Below the pieces are notes generated by a model. It saw nothing but the letters and a program-made list of their open reading frames with translations, had not been told where the DNA came from and did no database searches. The translations under genes and the position numbers were made by a program. 60,203 nucleotides of DNA from Candidatus Mediterraneibacter avicola (GTDB lineage: Bacteria > Bacillota > Clostridia > Lachnospirales > Lachnospiraceae). Where the stretch lies: the NCBI GenBank assembly GCA_019115385.1, contig DXDR01000027.1:1-60203 (forward strand). The letters run 5' to 3'. This document shows, piece after piece, positions 35,150 to 43,191 of the stretch. The stretch's first letter is position 1; each line of letters opens with the position of its first letter.

Positions 35150-35410
35150 ATGGACACAAGAATTGCCCTGATCGGGATCATACTGGAATCCCGGGAATCT
35201 GTTGACGCCCTGAACCATCTGCTTACCGAATTTGGCGATTACATTATCGGCCGGATGGGCATCCCCTACAGGGAAAAAGGCATTCATATTATCAGCGTGG
35301 CGCTGGATGCGCCAAATAATGTGATCAGCTCGCTCTCCGGCAAGCTGGGAATGCTGCCGGGCATCAGCACGAAAACAATCTACGGTAAAAACATTTCGCC
35401 GGAAAAATAA
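35150..35410 (+). CDS. TM1266-type [FeFe]-hydrogenase system putative regulator
   Basis: 86-residue ferredoxin-fold (ACT/NikR-C-like) protein: RIALIGIILESRESVDALNH, then GDYIIGRMGIPYREKGIHII and LSGKLGMLPGISTKTIY. These match the small family encoded with hydrogenase maturases and called an iron-only hydrogenase system regulator. There is no DNA-binding domain, so a regulatory role is a family assumption. AAGGAG precedes the ATG. hydE follows 13 bp later. Confidence 0.9.
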   Translation: MDTRIALIGIILESRESVDALNHLLTEFGDYIIGRMGIPYREKGIHIISVALDAPNNVISSLSGKLGMLPGISTKTIYGKNISPEK

Positions 35411-35423
35411 AGGAGAAACACCT

Positions 35424-36485
35424 ATGAGCACGAACACTGACCTGAAATCTCTGATTGACCGGCTGGAGCAGACCCGCTCCCTCTCCCGCGAAGAGTGGAT
35501 CCGGTTAATCCGCGGGCGCACCCCGGAACTTGCAGAATATCTTTTTCAACGGGCGAGAATTATCCGCACCCGTCACTACGGACGTGATATTTATATCCGG
35601 GGGCTGATCGAATTTACCAGCTATTGCCGGAACGACTGCTATTACTGCGGCCTTCGGAAAAGCAATAAAGCCGCCGCCCGCTACCGGCTATCCAGGGAGG
35701 ATATCCTCGCCTGCTGTGAAACGGGCTATCGCCTGGGATTTCGCACTTTCGTCCTCCAGGGGGGAGAAGACGGATGGTATACGGATGATCTTCTGGAAGA
35801 TATTATTACTTCCATACACAGGAGATGGCCGGACTGTGCCATCACACTTTCCGTGGGCGAAAAATCTTATGCCAGCTACCGCCGTTTTGCCCGGGCCGGG
35901 GCTGACCGTTATCTGCTCCGCCATGAGACCTTCAACGAGACGCATTACAGAAAACTTCATCCCCCGCGTATGAGCGCCGCTCACCGCCGGCAGTGCCTTG
36001 TGGATCTGAAAAAACTTGGTTACCAGACAGGCACCGGATTTATGGTCGGATCTCCTTATCAGACGCCTGAAAATCTGGCGGACGATATGCTGTTTTTAAA
36101 GGAATTCAATCCCCAGATGGTAGGGATCGGACCTTTTATCCCCCATCACGAAACACCCTTTGCCGGAAAGCCTGCGGGGACACTGGAACTCACGCTTTTT
36201 ATGCTGGCCCTGATCCGTCTCATGCTCCCCCGGGTACTCCTCCCCTCCACGACCGCTCTGGGCACCATCGCACCAGACGGAAGAGAGCGGGGAATTCTGG
36301 CCGGGGCAAATGTGGTCATGCCGAACCTCTCTCCGCCCCAGGTGCGGGAGAAATACCTTCTCTATGACAACAAGATCTGTACTGGCGACGAGGCTGCAGA
36401 AAGCCTGAACAGCCTGGGAGCCCGCATGGAAGCGATCGGATACCGGCTTGTAACTGCCCGCGGTGACTCACTGAATACCTTTTGA
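35424..36485 (+). CDS. hydE: [FeFe]-hydrogenase maturation radical SAM enzyme HydE
   Basis: 353-residue radical SAM protein with the cluster motif C68-x3-C72-x2-C75 (SYCRNDCYYCGLRK) and a barrel with VLQGGEDGWYTD (GGE SAM motif). HydE helps build the dithiomethylamine-bridged H-cluster together with HydG and HydF. GGAG precedes the ATG. The gene lies between the TM1266-type gene and hydG in one plus-strand operon. The biotin synthase family is related, but the maturase context decides the call. Confidence 0.96.
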   Translation: MSTNTDLKSLIDRLEQTRSLSREEWIRLIRGRTPELAEYLFQRARIIRTRHYGRDIYIRGLIEFTSYCRNDCYYCGLRKSNKAAARYRLSREDILACCETGYRLGFRTFVLQGGEDGWYTDDLLEDIITSIHRRWPDCAITLSVGEKSYASYRRFARAGADRYLLRHETFNETHYRKLHPPRMSAAHRRQCLVDLKKLGYQTGTGFMVGSPYQTPENLADDMLFLKEFNPQMVGIGPFIPHHETPFAGKPAGTLELTLFMLALIRLMLPRVLLPSTTALGTIAPDGRERGILAGANVVMPNLSPPQVREKYLLYDNKICTGDEAAESLNSLGARMEAIGYRLVTARGDSLNTF

Positions 36486-36533
36486 CCCCAAACATCAATA
36501 TATTCATCAAGAAAAAACAGGAGGAATTTTACA

Positions 36534-37955
36534 ATGTACGACGTAAACTCAAAATGTGCAGATGATTTTATCAACCACGAGGAAATACTGGATACCCTCG
36601 CCTATGCAGATGAAAACAAAGAAAATATCCAGCTGATCGATGAGCTGATCGAAAAGGCCAAAAAGAGAAAGGGCCTGTCCCACCGGGAAGCATCTGTTCT
36701 CCTGGCCTGTCCCATTGAAGAAAAGAATCAGGAAATCTATGCCCTGGCTGAACAGATCAAAAAAGATTTTTACGGGAACCGGATCGTTATGTTCGCTCCC
36801 CTTTATCTGTCCAACTACTGTATAAACGGCTGTACCTACTGTCCCTATCACTCAAAAAACAAGCACATCCCCCGCAAGCAGCTTTCCCAGGAGGAAATCC
36901 GGCGGGAAGTTATCGCCCTTCAGGATATGGGACATAAACGTCTGGCACTGGAGGCCGGGGAAGATCCGGTGCGCAACACAATGGACTATTATCTCAAATC
37001 CATTGAGACCATTTACAGCATCAAGCACAAAAACGGCTCCATACGCCGCGTAAATATCAATATCGCCGCTACCACTGCAGACAACTATCGACTTCTGAAG
37101 GAAGCCGGAATCGGTACATATATTCTGTTCCAGGAAACCTACCACAAAGAGAGCTATCTGGAACTTCATCCCACCGGGCCGAAGCATGACTATAATTATC
37201 ATACCGAGGCAATGGACCGTGCGATGGAAGGCGGGATTGACGACGTGGGTCTGGGGGTTCTTTTTGGTCTTGACAAATATCGTTATGAGTTTGCCGGACT
37301 TCTGATGCATGCCGAGCACCTGGAGGCAGCTTTCGGAGTAGGTCCCCACACGATCAGCGTACCCCGGCTGAAACACGCCGACGATATCGATCCGGATCAG
37401 TTTGACAACGGAATCGACGATGATACATTTGCCAAGATCGTAGCCTGCATCCGTATCGCCGTCCCCTATACCGGCATGATCATTTCCACCCGGGAAAATC
37501 AGGCAACCCGGGAGCGGGTGCTCCATCTGGGCATTTCCCAGATCAGCGGCGGCTCCCGCACAAGTGTGGGCGGCTACTACGAGCCGGAACCGGAAGACGC
37601 CAGATCAGAACAGTTTGACGTCAGCGACAACCGCACTCTGGATGAGGTCGTAAAATGGCTGATGGAGATGGACTATATTCCCAGTTTCTGTACAGCATGC
37701 TATCGGGAAGGCCGCACCGGCGACCGGTTTATGTCCCTGTGCAAGAGCGGCCAGATCCAGAACTGCTGCCATCCCAACGCACTGATGACCCTGAAAGAAT
37801 ATCTGATGGATTACGCTTCGCCCGAGACAAAGTCCGTCGGCGACCGCCTGATCGAAAAGGAAGTCCTCAATGTACCGAACGAAAAGGTAAGAAATGTGGT
37901 GCTGGAAAATCTCCGCCTGATCGAGCAGGATAACCGCAGAGATTTCCGGTTCTAA
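36534..37955 (+). CDS. hydG: [FeFe]-hydrogenase maturation radical SAM tyrosine lyase HydG
   Basis: 473-residue enzyme cleaving tyrosine to CO, cyanide and p-cresol for the H-cluster. The N-terminal SAM cluster is C96-x3-C100-x2-C103 (NYCINGCTYCPYH). The C-terminal domain carries the second cluster motif CTAC ... C within FCTACYREGRTGDRFMSLC, which separates HydG from ThiH. AGGAGG precedes the ATG. HydF and the hydrogenase itself are not in the window. Confidence 0.97.
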   Translation: MYDVNSKCADDFINHEEILDTLAYADENKENIQLIDELIEKAKKRKGLSHREASVLLACPIEEKNQEIYALAEQIKKDFYGNRIVMFAPLYLSNYCINGCTYCPYHSKNKHIPRKQLSQEEIRREVIALQDMGHKRLALEAGEDPVRNTMDYYLKSIETIYSIKHKNGSIRRVNINIAATTADNYRLLKEAGIGTYILFQETYHKESYLELHPTGPKHDYNYHTEAMDRAMEGGIDDVGLGVLFGLDKYRYEFAGLLMHAEHLEAAFGVGPHTISVPRLKHADDIDPDQFDNGIDDDTFAKIVACIRIAVPYTGMIISTRENQATRERVLHLGISQISGGSRTSVGGYYEPEPEDARSEQFDVSDNRTLDEVVKWLMEMDYIPSFCTACYREGRTGDRFMSLCKSGQIQNCCHPNALMTLKEYLMDYASPETKSVGDRLIEKEVLNVPNEKVRNVVLENLRLIEQDNRRDFRF

Positions 37956-38177
37956 ATAGGAGCTTAAATATTTGTATATATGAAAAGAGGCCCCGGGCAG
38001 GGGTGGTATGGCGTCCCTGCCAGCCGCACCATCCCGCCCGGTTTGACCTTCTTCCTGCAATTCTGCTGACTTCCCCTCATTTGTCCGAAATTTCAATTTG
38101 CTGCGAACGCTTCTGAAGAGTCCCAGTATTCCCACAATAATAATCCCCAAAATATCTGTTTCCGTTCCCATTCTCAT
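37605..38177 (-). CDS. Uncertain small hydrophobic-peptide ORF divergent from the XRE regulator
   Basis: An ATG at 38177 with GAGGAG 5 nt upstream opens a frame starting MRMGTETDILGIIIVGILGLF, a short hydrophobic helix followed by a basic patch (RSVRSKLKFR). It has its own divergent promoter (TTGTCA-17-TAAAAT, 38236-38264). The frame has no stop before it runs antisense into hydG and ends at 37605. Only the first 60-75 codons lie outside hydG, and a stem-loop at 37993-38041 may end the transcript. It could encode a small membrane or toxin-like peptide, or nothing. Confidence 0.25.
   Translation of the reverse strand: MRMGTETDILGIIIVGILGLFRSVRSKLKFRTNEGKSAELQEEGQTGRDGAAGRDAIPPLPGASFHIYKYLSSYLEPEISAVILLDQAEIFQHHISYLFVRYIEDFLFDQAVADGLCLGRSVIHQIFFQGHQCVGMAAVLDLAALAQGHKPVAGAAFPIACCTETGNIVHLHQPFYDLIQSAVVADVKLF
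37993..38041. terminator. GC-rich stem-loop after hydG
   Basis: CCGGGC (37993-37998) pairs with GCCCGG (38036-38041), and GGGGTGGT pairs imperfectly with ACCATCCC inside. No long T run follows on the plus strand. It is a likely hydG transcript end or RNA-stabilising structure. Confidence 0.5.
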
Positions 38178-38205
38178 TTCATCTCCTCAGATGTATATTT
38201 CATTT

Positions 38206-38286
38206 TGACATTTAGTAGATGTCATTTATTTTAAGATTTTAGCATATCCTGTTTTTATTGACAATCACTAAATGTCAAAATATACA
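38206..38286. promoter_or_regulatory. Divergent promoters with two mirrored 19-bp operators
   Basis: TGACATTTAGTAGATGTCA (38206-38224) and TGACAATCACTAAATGTCA (38259-38277) are imperfect palindromes, and each is close to the reverse complement of the other. The second covers the -35 of the plus promoter (TTGACA 38258-38263, 17 bp, TATACA 38281-38286) and the minus -35 TTGTCA. The first lies just past the minus transcription start. This layout suggests repression of both directions by one protein, probably the XRE regulator. Confidence 0.7.
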
Positions 38287-38300
38287 TTCAAGGAGCTTCT

Positions 38301-38549
38301 ATGTACAAAAACAAATCCATTGAAGGGAAAAATAATATTTGTGGAGAAAAACTGGCCCATTTAAGAAAAGAAAGTGTGCCGAAAATGTCTCAGAGAGCGT
38401 TTGCGGACAAACTGCAGCTGCTGGGCATTGACCTGGACAAAAATGCTATCCAGAGAATCGAATGCGGAAAAAGATTTGTAACAGATATTGAATTAAAAGC
38501 ATTTGCACAGATACTGGGGATCACGGCAGACGAGCTGCTGAACAGATGA
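38301..38549 (+). CDS. XRE family transcriptional regulator
   Basis: 82 residues, essentially one HTH_3 domain: GEKLAHLRKESVPKMSQRAF (first helices), KNAIQRIECGKRFVTDIELK (recognition helix region) and AQILGITADELLNR. AAGGAG precedes the ATG. The plus promoter's -10 box ends only 14 bp before the start codon, so the leader is extremely short. It probably binds the twin operators in front of it and represses itself and the divergent transcript. Such stand-alone XRE proteins often come from phage or toxin-antitoxin modules. Confidence 0.88.
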   Translation: MYKNKSIEGKNNICGEKLAHLRKESVPKMSQRAFADKLQLLGIDLDKNAIQRIECGKRFVTDIELKAFAQILGITADELLNR

Positions 38550-38580
38550 TCGGATCCTAAAATGTGAGGCGGATGTTTCC

Positions 38581-38603
38581 GGGCGCTCGTACATGAGCCG
38601 CCC
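38581..38603. terminator. Hairpin between convergent XRE and response-regulator genes
   Basis: GGGCGCTC pairs with GAGCCGCCC with one bulge around a 6-nt loop. There is no strong T tail, so the terminator role is tentative. Confidence 0.45.
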
Positions 38604-38616
38604 GACAATTCTGCCT

Positions 38617-39333
38617 TTATGATTCTGACGCATACTTTGACGGAGAGATCCCGTATGCTTTTTTAAAAATCCTGCTGAAGTAATTCACGTCATGATACCC
38701 GACCAGTTCTGCGGCCTGAGTACTGCTGTAACCGGCCAGAAGATATGCCTTTGCCTGCTCCAGCCTTATATGGTTGATGTAACTTGTCAGCCCCACCCCA
38801 TATTTCTTTTTAAATGTCCGGGACAGCACGTCTTTGTTCATGTAATATTCTTTCGCCAGACTGCTCAGGGAAAGATTTTCCGCATATTCTCTGTCAATGC
38901 GATCCTTGATCTGTTCCGTCGTATCCTTCTGGCGGACAATCCCCTTTTCTTCCGGCCTGTCTGAATACTTCTTCCGCACCTGCTCCAGTGCGCGGTTCAG
39001 TTCATTTCGGTCTATGGGCTTCAGAATATAATCTACAGCGCCATATTTCAGGGCCACTTTTGCAAATTGGAAGTCATCATATCCACTGATCACAATAACC
39101 GAACTGCCGATATTATTTTCTTCAATGATATTTAATACCTCTTCCCCGGAATATCCCGGCATCTTCATGTCCAGCAAAATGAGAGCCGGAGATTTATCCC
39201 GAATAAGTTCTACGGCTTCCAGTCCGTTTTTCGCCTCACCGATGATTTCCATATTATTTTCTTCCCAGTTCCCGATCAGCCGGATTGTACGGCGGATAAT
39301 ATTTTCATCGTCAGCTATCAGTACTTTTATCAT
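38617..39333 (-). CDS. AraC-type response regulator (YesN-like)
   Basis: 238 residues. The receiver domain has acidic D8/D9 (IADDEN), phospho-acceptor D55 (LILLDMKMPG) and the switch lysine in YILKPID. A short linker and two AraC-type HTH motifs follow (SLSSLAKEYYMNKDVLSRTF and STQAAELVGYHDVNYFSRIF). I chose the ATG at 39333, which has GGAG 9 nt upstream and overlaps the kinase gene by 23 bp. It is cognate to the kinase at 39311-41155. No adjacent sugar transporter indicates the target. Confidence 0.93.
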   Translation of the reverse strand: MIKVLIADDENIIRRTIRLIGNWEENNMEIIGEAKNGLEAVELIRDKSPALILLDMKMPGYSGEEVLNIIEENNIGSSVIVISGYDDFQFAKVALKYGAVDYILKPIDRNELNRALEQVRKKYSDRPEEKGIVRQKDTTEQIKDRIDREYAENLSLSSLAKEYYMNKDVLSRTFKKKYGVGLTSYINHIRLEQAKAYLLAGYSSTQAAELVGYHDVNYFSRIFKKAYGISPSKYASES

Positions 39334-41155
39334 TCCCATCCGCTCCTTTCGGAAGAATAATTCTGACAACAGTGCCTCTTTCTCTTCCTCTCTCGATCTG
39401 TACGCCGTAACCGCTGCCAAAATATTGTCTGATCCGTTCGTTCAGATTAGCCAGTCCTTTCTGGCTATATCCTTTCTGCTTCATCTCATGGCTGTCTTCC
39501 AACATTTTTCTCACTTCCCGGAGCCGGTCTTCATCAATCCCGCGCCCGTTATCTGATATAATAAATTCTCTGGTCTGCTCTGATATGCAGTCCGAAACAC
39601 AGATCTCCACATTTTCAACTGTTGTTTCCATCCCGTGTTTGATTGCATTTTCCACTGCAAGCTGGAGGGCGAAGACCGGAACTTTGCTCTCCATTGTTCC
39701 CTTTGACAGCTTCACTTTAAGGCTGATCCGCTCTCCAAACCGAAACTTTTGTATCTCAATATAATCTCTGACAATCCCCATTTCTTCCGCCACAGTCACG
39801 ATCGTCTTCCCATTGTTCAGATTATACCGAAGGATACGGCTCAGAGAATTATCGATCATCTCAATCTCCGGCACTCCCTTCTCTATGGCGATCCCGCTGA
39901 TGGTCTGCAGCGTATTATACAGGAAATGCGGATCAAGCTGCGCCTGAAGTGCCTCAAGACGCGCCTGTTTTTCCTGGATCTGGCTCTGATACTCTGATTC
40001 GATCAAACGATTGATTCTCTCATTCATCTGTTCAAAGCTCCTGTACAGCGTCGCCACCTCATCGTTGCGGCCTTTCGGAAGCATATTTTCATACCGTTCT
40101 CCCTGCCGGTAGTGCCGCATGGTGCGGGCAAGATTTTCAATCGGCCTGGCTGTGCGGTTTATGATATAGTACAGCGCCAGCCCTCCGAATATGAACATGG
40201 CAAAAATTATAACGCAGGTACTTATAAACTGAACCTGTACGCTGGACAGAGCCTGGCTCTCCGGTATGATCTTTACCATCGTCCAGCCCTCTGTGGCTGA
40301 GTTGTCACCAATAACAATACAGGTCTCACCGCCAATTTCCCGGGTAAACCAGTAGCTGGTTTCTTCCCTCCTGCCGATCTCCTTTCTGACCGCCTGATAG
40401 TCTTCCTCATTTCCCTCTCCGCTGGCATAGATCTGCTGCAGCCCGTCATCAAAAATGAGCAGGGATTCTCCCTCGCTGTCCACCTGTCTGTGCAGGTCAT
40501 CAAGACGGCTTTTATTCAGATTTACGGAAATGATAAAATAATAGTCGTCATTTTTCAGAGGATATTTAATATATCTTGAAAAACAGATAATATCTCTGGT
40601 GTCGTCCCTGATGGCGCGGTCCTTGGTAACAGTAAGGCTGCCCCCGTTTTTCTTCGCGTTCATAAACCAGGGCATCAGGCGGAGTTCCTGATCGTCCAGC
40701 AGATACAAGGTGCTGCTCTGTGTCGTGGCAACCGGTATCTCATTAAAGGATGCCTCATCCATAATATACAATTTATCAGAAGTACTCGAAAACAGATAAA
40801 TACTGTCGATATTATTGCCCGTATGATACTGACTGGCAAGTATGTTGTAAATCTGGTTGTCCTCCGTGCCGGAATCCTGCCCGCCATTTTCCCAGAACAC
40901 TTCGTCTACAAACACATCCCTGGACGCAGCTGACAATTCCTCTACGATCCCGGAAAAATAATTGCTGTTGGCCTGATGCAGCATCTGCATATTATTTTCT
41001 ATGACCTCTTCTTTTCTGACATTATAAAAATAAATGTACATGAAAAATGTGCCTATAATCTGGATCAGACAGATCATGGCGATCACAAAGATAATCTGGT
41101 TCGACAGCCTTACTTTTATAAAACGGGAATATATATCTCTCATCTTACGAATCAT
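39311..41155 (-). CDS. Sensor histidine kinase (YesM/LytS-like, HPK7 type)
   Basis: 614 residues. A first transmembrane segment (IIFVIAMICLIQIIGTFFMY) is followed by a large extracytoplasmic sensor (about 45-300) and a second transmembrane segment (FISTCVIIFAMFIFGGLALY). Then come HAMP (NRTARPIENLARTMR), the phospho-His motif LDPHFLYNTLQTI, an N box AVENAIKHG and a G box ISDNGRGIDE. Together with the overlapping AraC-type regulator it forms a two-component system. Related pairs control carbohydrate or envelope genes. The signal is unknown. A promoter lies at 41186-41214. Confidence 0.93.
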   Translation of the reverse strand: MIRKMRDIYSRFIKVRLSNQIIFVIAMICLIQIIGTFFMYIYFYNVRKEEVIENNMQMLHQANSNYFSGIVEELSAASRDVFVDEVFWENGGQDSGTEDNQIYNILASQYHTGNNIDSIYLFSSTSDKLYIMDEASFNEIPVATTQSSTLYLLDDQELRLMPWFMNAKKNGGSLTVTKDRAIRDDTRDIICFSRYIKYPLKNDDYYFIISVNLNKSRLDDLHRQVDSEGESLLIFDDGLQQIYASGEGNEEDYQAVRKEIGRREETSYWFTREIGGETCIVIGDNSATEGWTMVKIIPESQALSSVQVQFISTCVIIFAMFIFGGLALYYIINRTARPIENLARTMRHYRQGERYENMLPKGRNDEVATLYRSFEQMNERINRLIESEYQSQIQEKQARLEALQAQLDPHFLYNTLQTISGIAIEKGVPEIEMIDNSLSRILRYNLNNGKTIVTVAEEMGIVRDYIEIQKFRFGERISLKVKLSKGTMESKVPVFALQLAVENAIKHGMETTVENVEICVSDCISEQTREFIISDNGRGIDEDRLREVRKMLEDSHEMKQKGYSQKGLANLNERIRQYFGSGYGVQIERGRERGTVVRIILPKGADGNDKSTDS

Positions 41156-41185
41156 TTGCCGCTCTCCTGTAGTACATTTAATACT

Positions 41186-41214
41186 ATTTTAGATGGATTC
41201 CAAAACAGATTCAA
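41186..41214 (-). promoter_or_regulatory. Promoter of the two-component operon
   Basis: TTGAAT (41209-41214), 17-bp spacer, TAAAAT (41186-41191) on the minus strand, 30 bp before the kinase ATG. Confidence 0.65.
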
Positions 41215-41297
41215 TAAAAACCAGATTTTTCCTGTGAAACAATTCAGATTTGTGAGAGTGAAAAGGGACACCGTGCGGGAAATTAAGACGGCTTTGT

Positions 41298-41422
41298 AAT
41301 GTGCCATAGAAAAACAGAAACCGGAAAAGCGGCGTTAAGATTTACGGCGGCTTGTTTGCACTATGCGAGTCAGCCTGTTGTAAATCTTGTTTTTAACCGC
41401 TTTTCCGGTTTCATGGATTTTT
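41298..41422. repeat. Structured hairpin repeat, copy A
   Basis: The outer 16-bp perfect stem GAAACCGGAAAAGCGG (41317-41332) pairs with 41397-41412. The inner stem AAGATTTAC (41337-41345) pairs with GTAAATCTT (41380-41388) and continues with G:U pairs, a bulge and GGCT/AGCC. It shares loop sequence CTATGCGAGTCAGCC and left flank with copy B (51549-51672), while the stem sequences differ in compensating fashion. It begins 3 bp after the PAP2 stop codon and could end that transcript. Confidence 0.8.
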
Positions 41423-42112
41423 TCAATACTCGGATGTTTTCGCCGGCTGTTTCTGCTTTGCGTAGCGGGGCATTTTTTTCCGCTGGGGCGCATACACGAA
41501 CTGATAAAGGATTCCGGCCATTATGCATGCTCCTATCGTGTCCAGAACAGAATGCTGTTTCAGGAACATAGTCGCCAGAATGATAAGTCCGGCCAGGGTA
41601 TATACCCCGATACTTACCGCTTTATGCTTCCTCAGTTCTCTGCTTTCAAACACCGCGACACACACGCTCAGGGAATTGAAGACGTGCAGGCTGGGAAATA
41701 CATTTGTACAGGTATCGGCCCGATAAAGCATCCTCACCATATCTACAAAAATGTTATCACGCTCAAACACCACCGGCCTCAAGTCCTGTCCGTTCGGAAA
41801 TAGTGTCGAAACAATGAGGAATATTGTCATCCCGGTAAACATAAATGCCGCCATTCTGTAAAACCCGGGCACATCTGTGAAGAAAAAGTACAGAAATGCC
41901 GCGGCAATAAAGAAAAACCACAACAAATACGGCACAATAAAATATTCAATAAAAGGTATATATTTGTCCGCCTCTGTCTGGACCACATAATAGTGTGTTG
42001 TAACATGTTTTTCCAGCCAGAAAAACCACGGCAGATATATAAGGATATATAAAAACACCCATGCATGTTTATATTTTTTTACAAATTGGATAAATTGTGC
42101 TTTCCTGTTCAT
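41423..42112 (-). CDS. PAP2 superfamily membrane phosphatase-like protein
   Basis: 229 residues with about six transmembrane segments. PAP2-type active-site pieces are visible: FPSLHVFNSLSV (second phosphatase motif) and KQHSVLDTIGA (third motif with catalytic His). The first motif is degenerate around LRPVVFERDN. This resembles inositol-phosphoceramide-synthase-like PAP2 proteins, which act on lipid phosphates at the membrane. A promoter lies at 42178-42206. It may act with the lipid kinase gene 150 bp upstream. Confidence 0.82.
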   Translation of the reverse strand: MNRKAQFIQFVKKYKHAWVFLYILIYLPWFFWLEKHVTTHYYVVQTEADKYIPFIEYFIVPYLLWFFFIAAAFLYFFFTDVPGFYRMAAFMFTGMTIFLIVSTLFPNGQDLRPVVFERDNIFVDMVRMLYRADTCTNVFPSLHVFNSLSVCVAVFESRELRKHKAVSIGVYTLAGLIILATMFLKQHSVLDTIGACIMAGILYQFVYAPQRKKMPRYAKQKQPAKTSEY

Positions 42113-42177
42113 ATCTGATACTCCCTTTTTCCTTCCGAAGGGCTCGGATCCCCCTGTCCTTCTGCTGATTCGACTCG

Positions 42178-42206
42178 ATTATAGCACGATTTATACAGGG
42201 CAACAA
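42178..42206 (-). promoter_or_regulatory. Promoter of the PAP2 gene
   Basis: TTGTTG (42201-42206), 17-bp spacer, consensus TATAAT (42178-42183) on the minus strand. Confidence 0.65.
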
Positions 42207-42259
42207 CCAACTTTATAAAATCCTAAGAATTCTTTAGATTCTCGGTTTGCACTCTCAGC

Positions 42260-43186
42260 TCAGCCCGCGATCACCTTAAGTTTTCTGCCGTGCAGCTGAA
42301 CCTCCATCTCTCTGCAGCCGGTATACGTTTCTCCGTCCGTATGTACAGTCATAGGCTTTTCCGTCTTCAATTCCAGATACCTGCACCTGAGCCTGGTAAT
42401 TCCCCTGCAGTTCAGACGGGCTCCCAGGTATACCGCGGGAAGAAGAAACAAAATTTTCAGTTTTGATATGCCGGAAACAAGAAAAACATCCAGCACTCCG
42501 TCGTCCGGCAGCGCGTCGGGACAGAACCGGAACCCGCCGCCTTCGCAGGGCAAATTCATGAATGCTGCAAAAAACATTTTTTCAAAGGTATATTTCCTGC
42601 CGTCTTCCAGAATGACCTCCGCACGCACCGGCTTATCTCTAAGAAGTCTTTCCAAAGCCACTACAGCATAGGTCAGTTTTCCCAGATGAAGACGATTGAG
42701 CATATTTTTCCAGCGGGATACGCTGACTTTATGGCACACAGACGCATCAAAGCCTATACCGCTGCTGACTCCGAAGAACATCGTTTTTTCCCCTGTGTAA
42801 AGTTTTCCTACATCCATCTGGATAACTTTTTGAGGAGAGAGCACTACATCCAGCGCTTTTTCCGGTTTTTTCGGAATTCCCATTCCCCGGGCGAAATCAT
42901 TGCTGGAACCAATGGGTATATATCCCAGCGTAACATTCTCTGAAAAAACAATACCGTTTAACACCTCATTGATCGTTCCGTCTCCGCCCATCACCACGAT
43001 CGTACATTTTTCGTCTGATAAACTCAGCGCGCCCGCGATTTCACCCGCGTGTCCCTTTCCTGCTGTCATATGTACCCGGTAGTCTGTCTTCCGCTTTTTC
43101 AGCTCTGCCTCGATCTTTTCCCAGAGTTTTCTCCCTCTTCCAGAACGTGCCTGGGGGTTTACAATAAATTCGTATTTTTCATCCAT
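42260..43186 (-). CDS. Diacylglycerol kinase family (YegS/DgkB-like) lipid kinase
   Basis: 308-residue soluble kinase phosphorylating membrane lipids. The nucleotide-binding signature VVMGGDGTINEVLNG is followed by IPIGSSNDFARG and the C-terminal beta-sandwich with DDGVLDVFLV and HTDGE. The N-terminus YEFIVNPQARSGRG is typical. I chose the ATG at 43186 with GGGGAG upstream, 5 bp after the TetR stop codon, so the two are co-transcribed. It probably recycles diacylglycerol or makes a modified lipid. The exact lipid is unknown. Confidence 0.9.
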   Translation of the reverse strand: MDEKYEFIVNPQARSGRGRKLWEKIEAELKKRKTDYRVHMTAGKGHAGEIAGALSLSDEKCTIVVMGGDGTINEVLNGIVFSENVTLGYIPIGSSNDFARGMGIPKKPEKALDVVLSPQKVIQMDVGKLYTGEKTMFFGVSSGIGFDASVCHKVSVSRWKNMLNRLHLGKLTYAVVALERLLRDKPVRAEVILEDGRKYTFEKMFFAAFMNLPCEGGGFRFCPDALPDDGVLDVFLVSGISKLKILFLLPAVYLGARLNCRGITRLRCRYLELKTEKPMTVHTDGETYTGCREMEVQLHGRKLKVIAG

Positions 43187-43191
43187 ACAAG

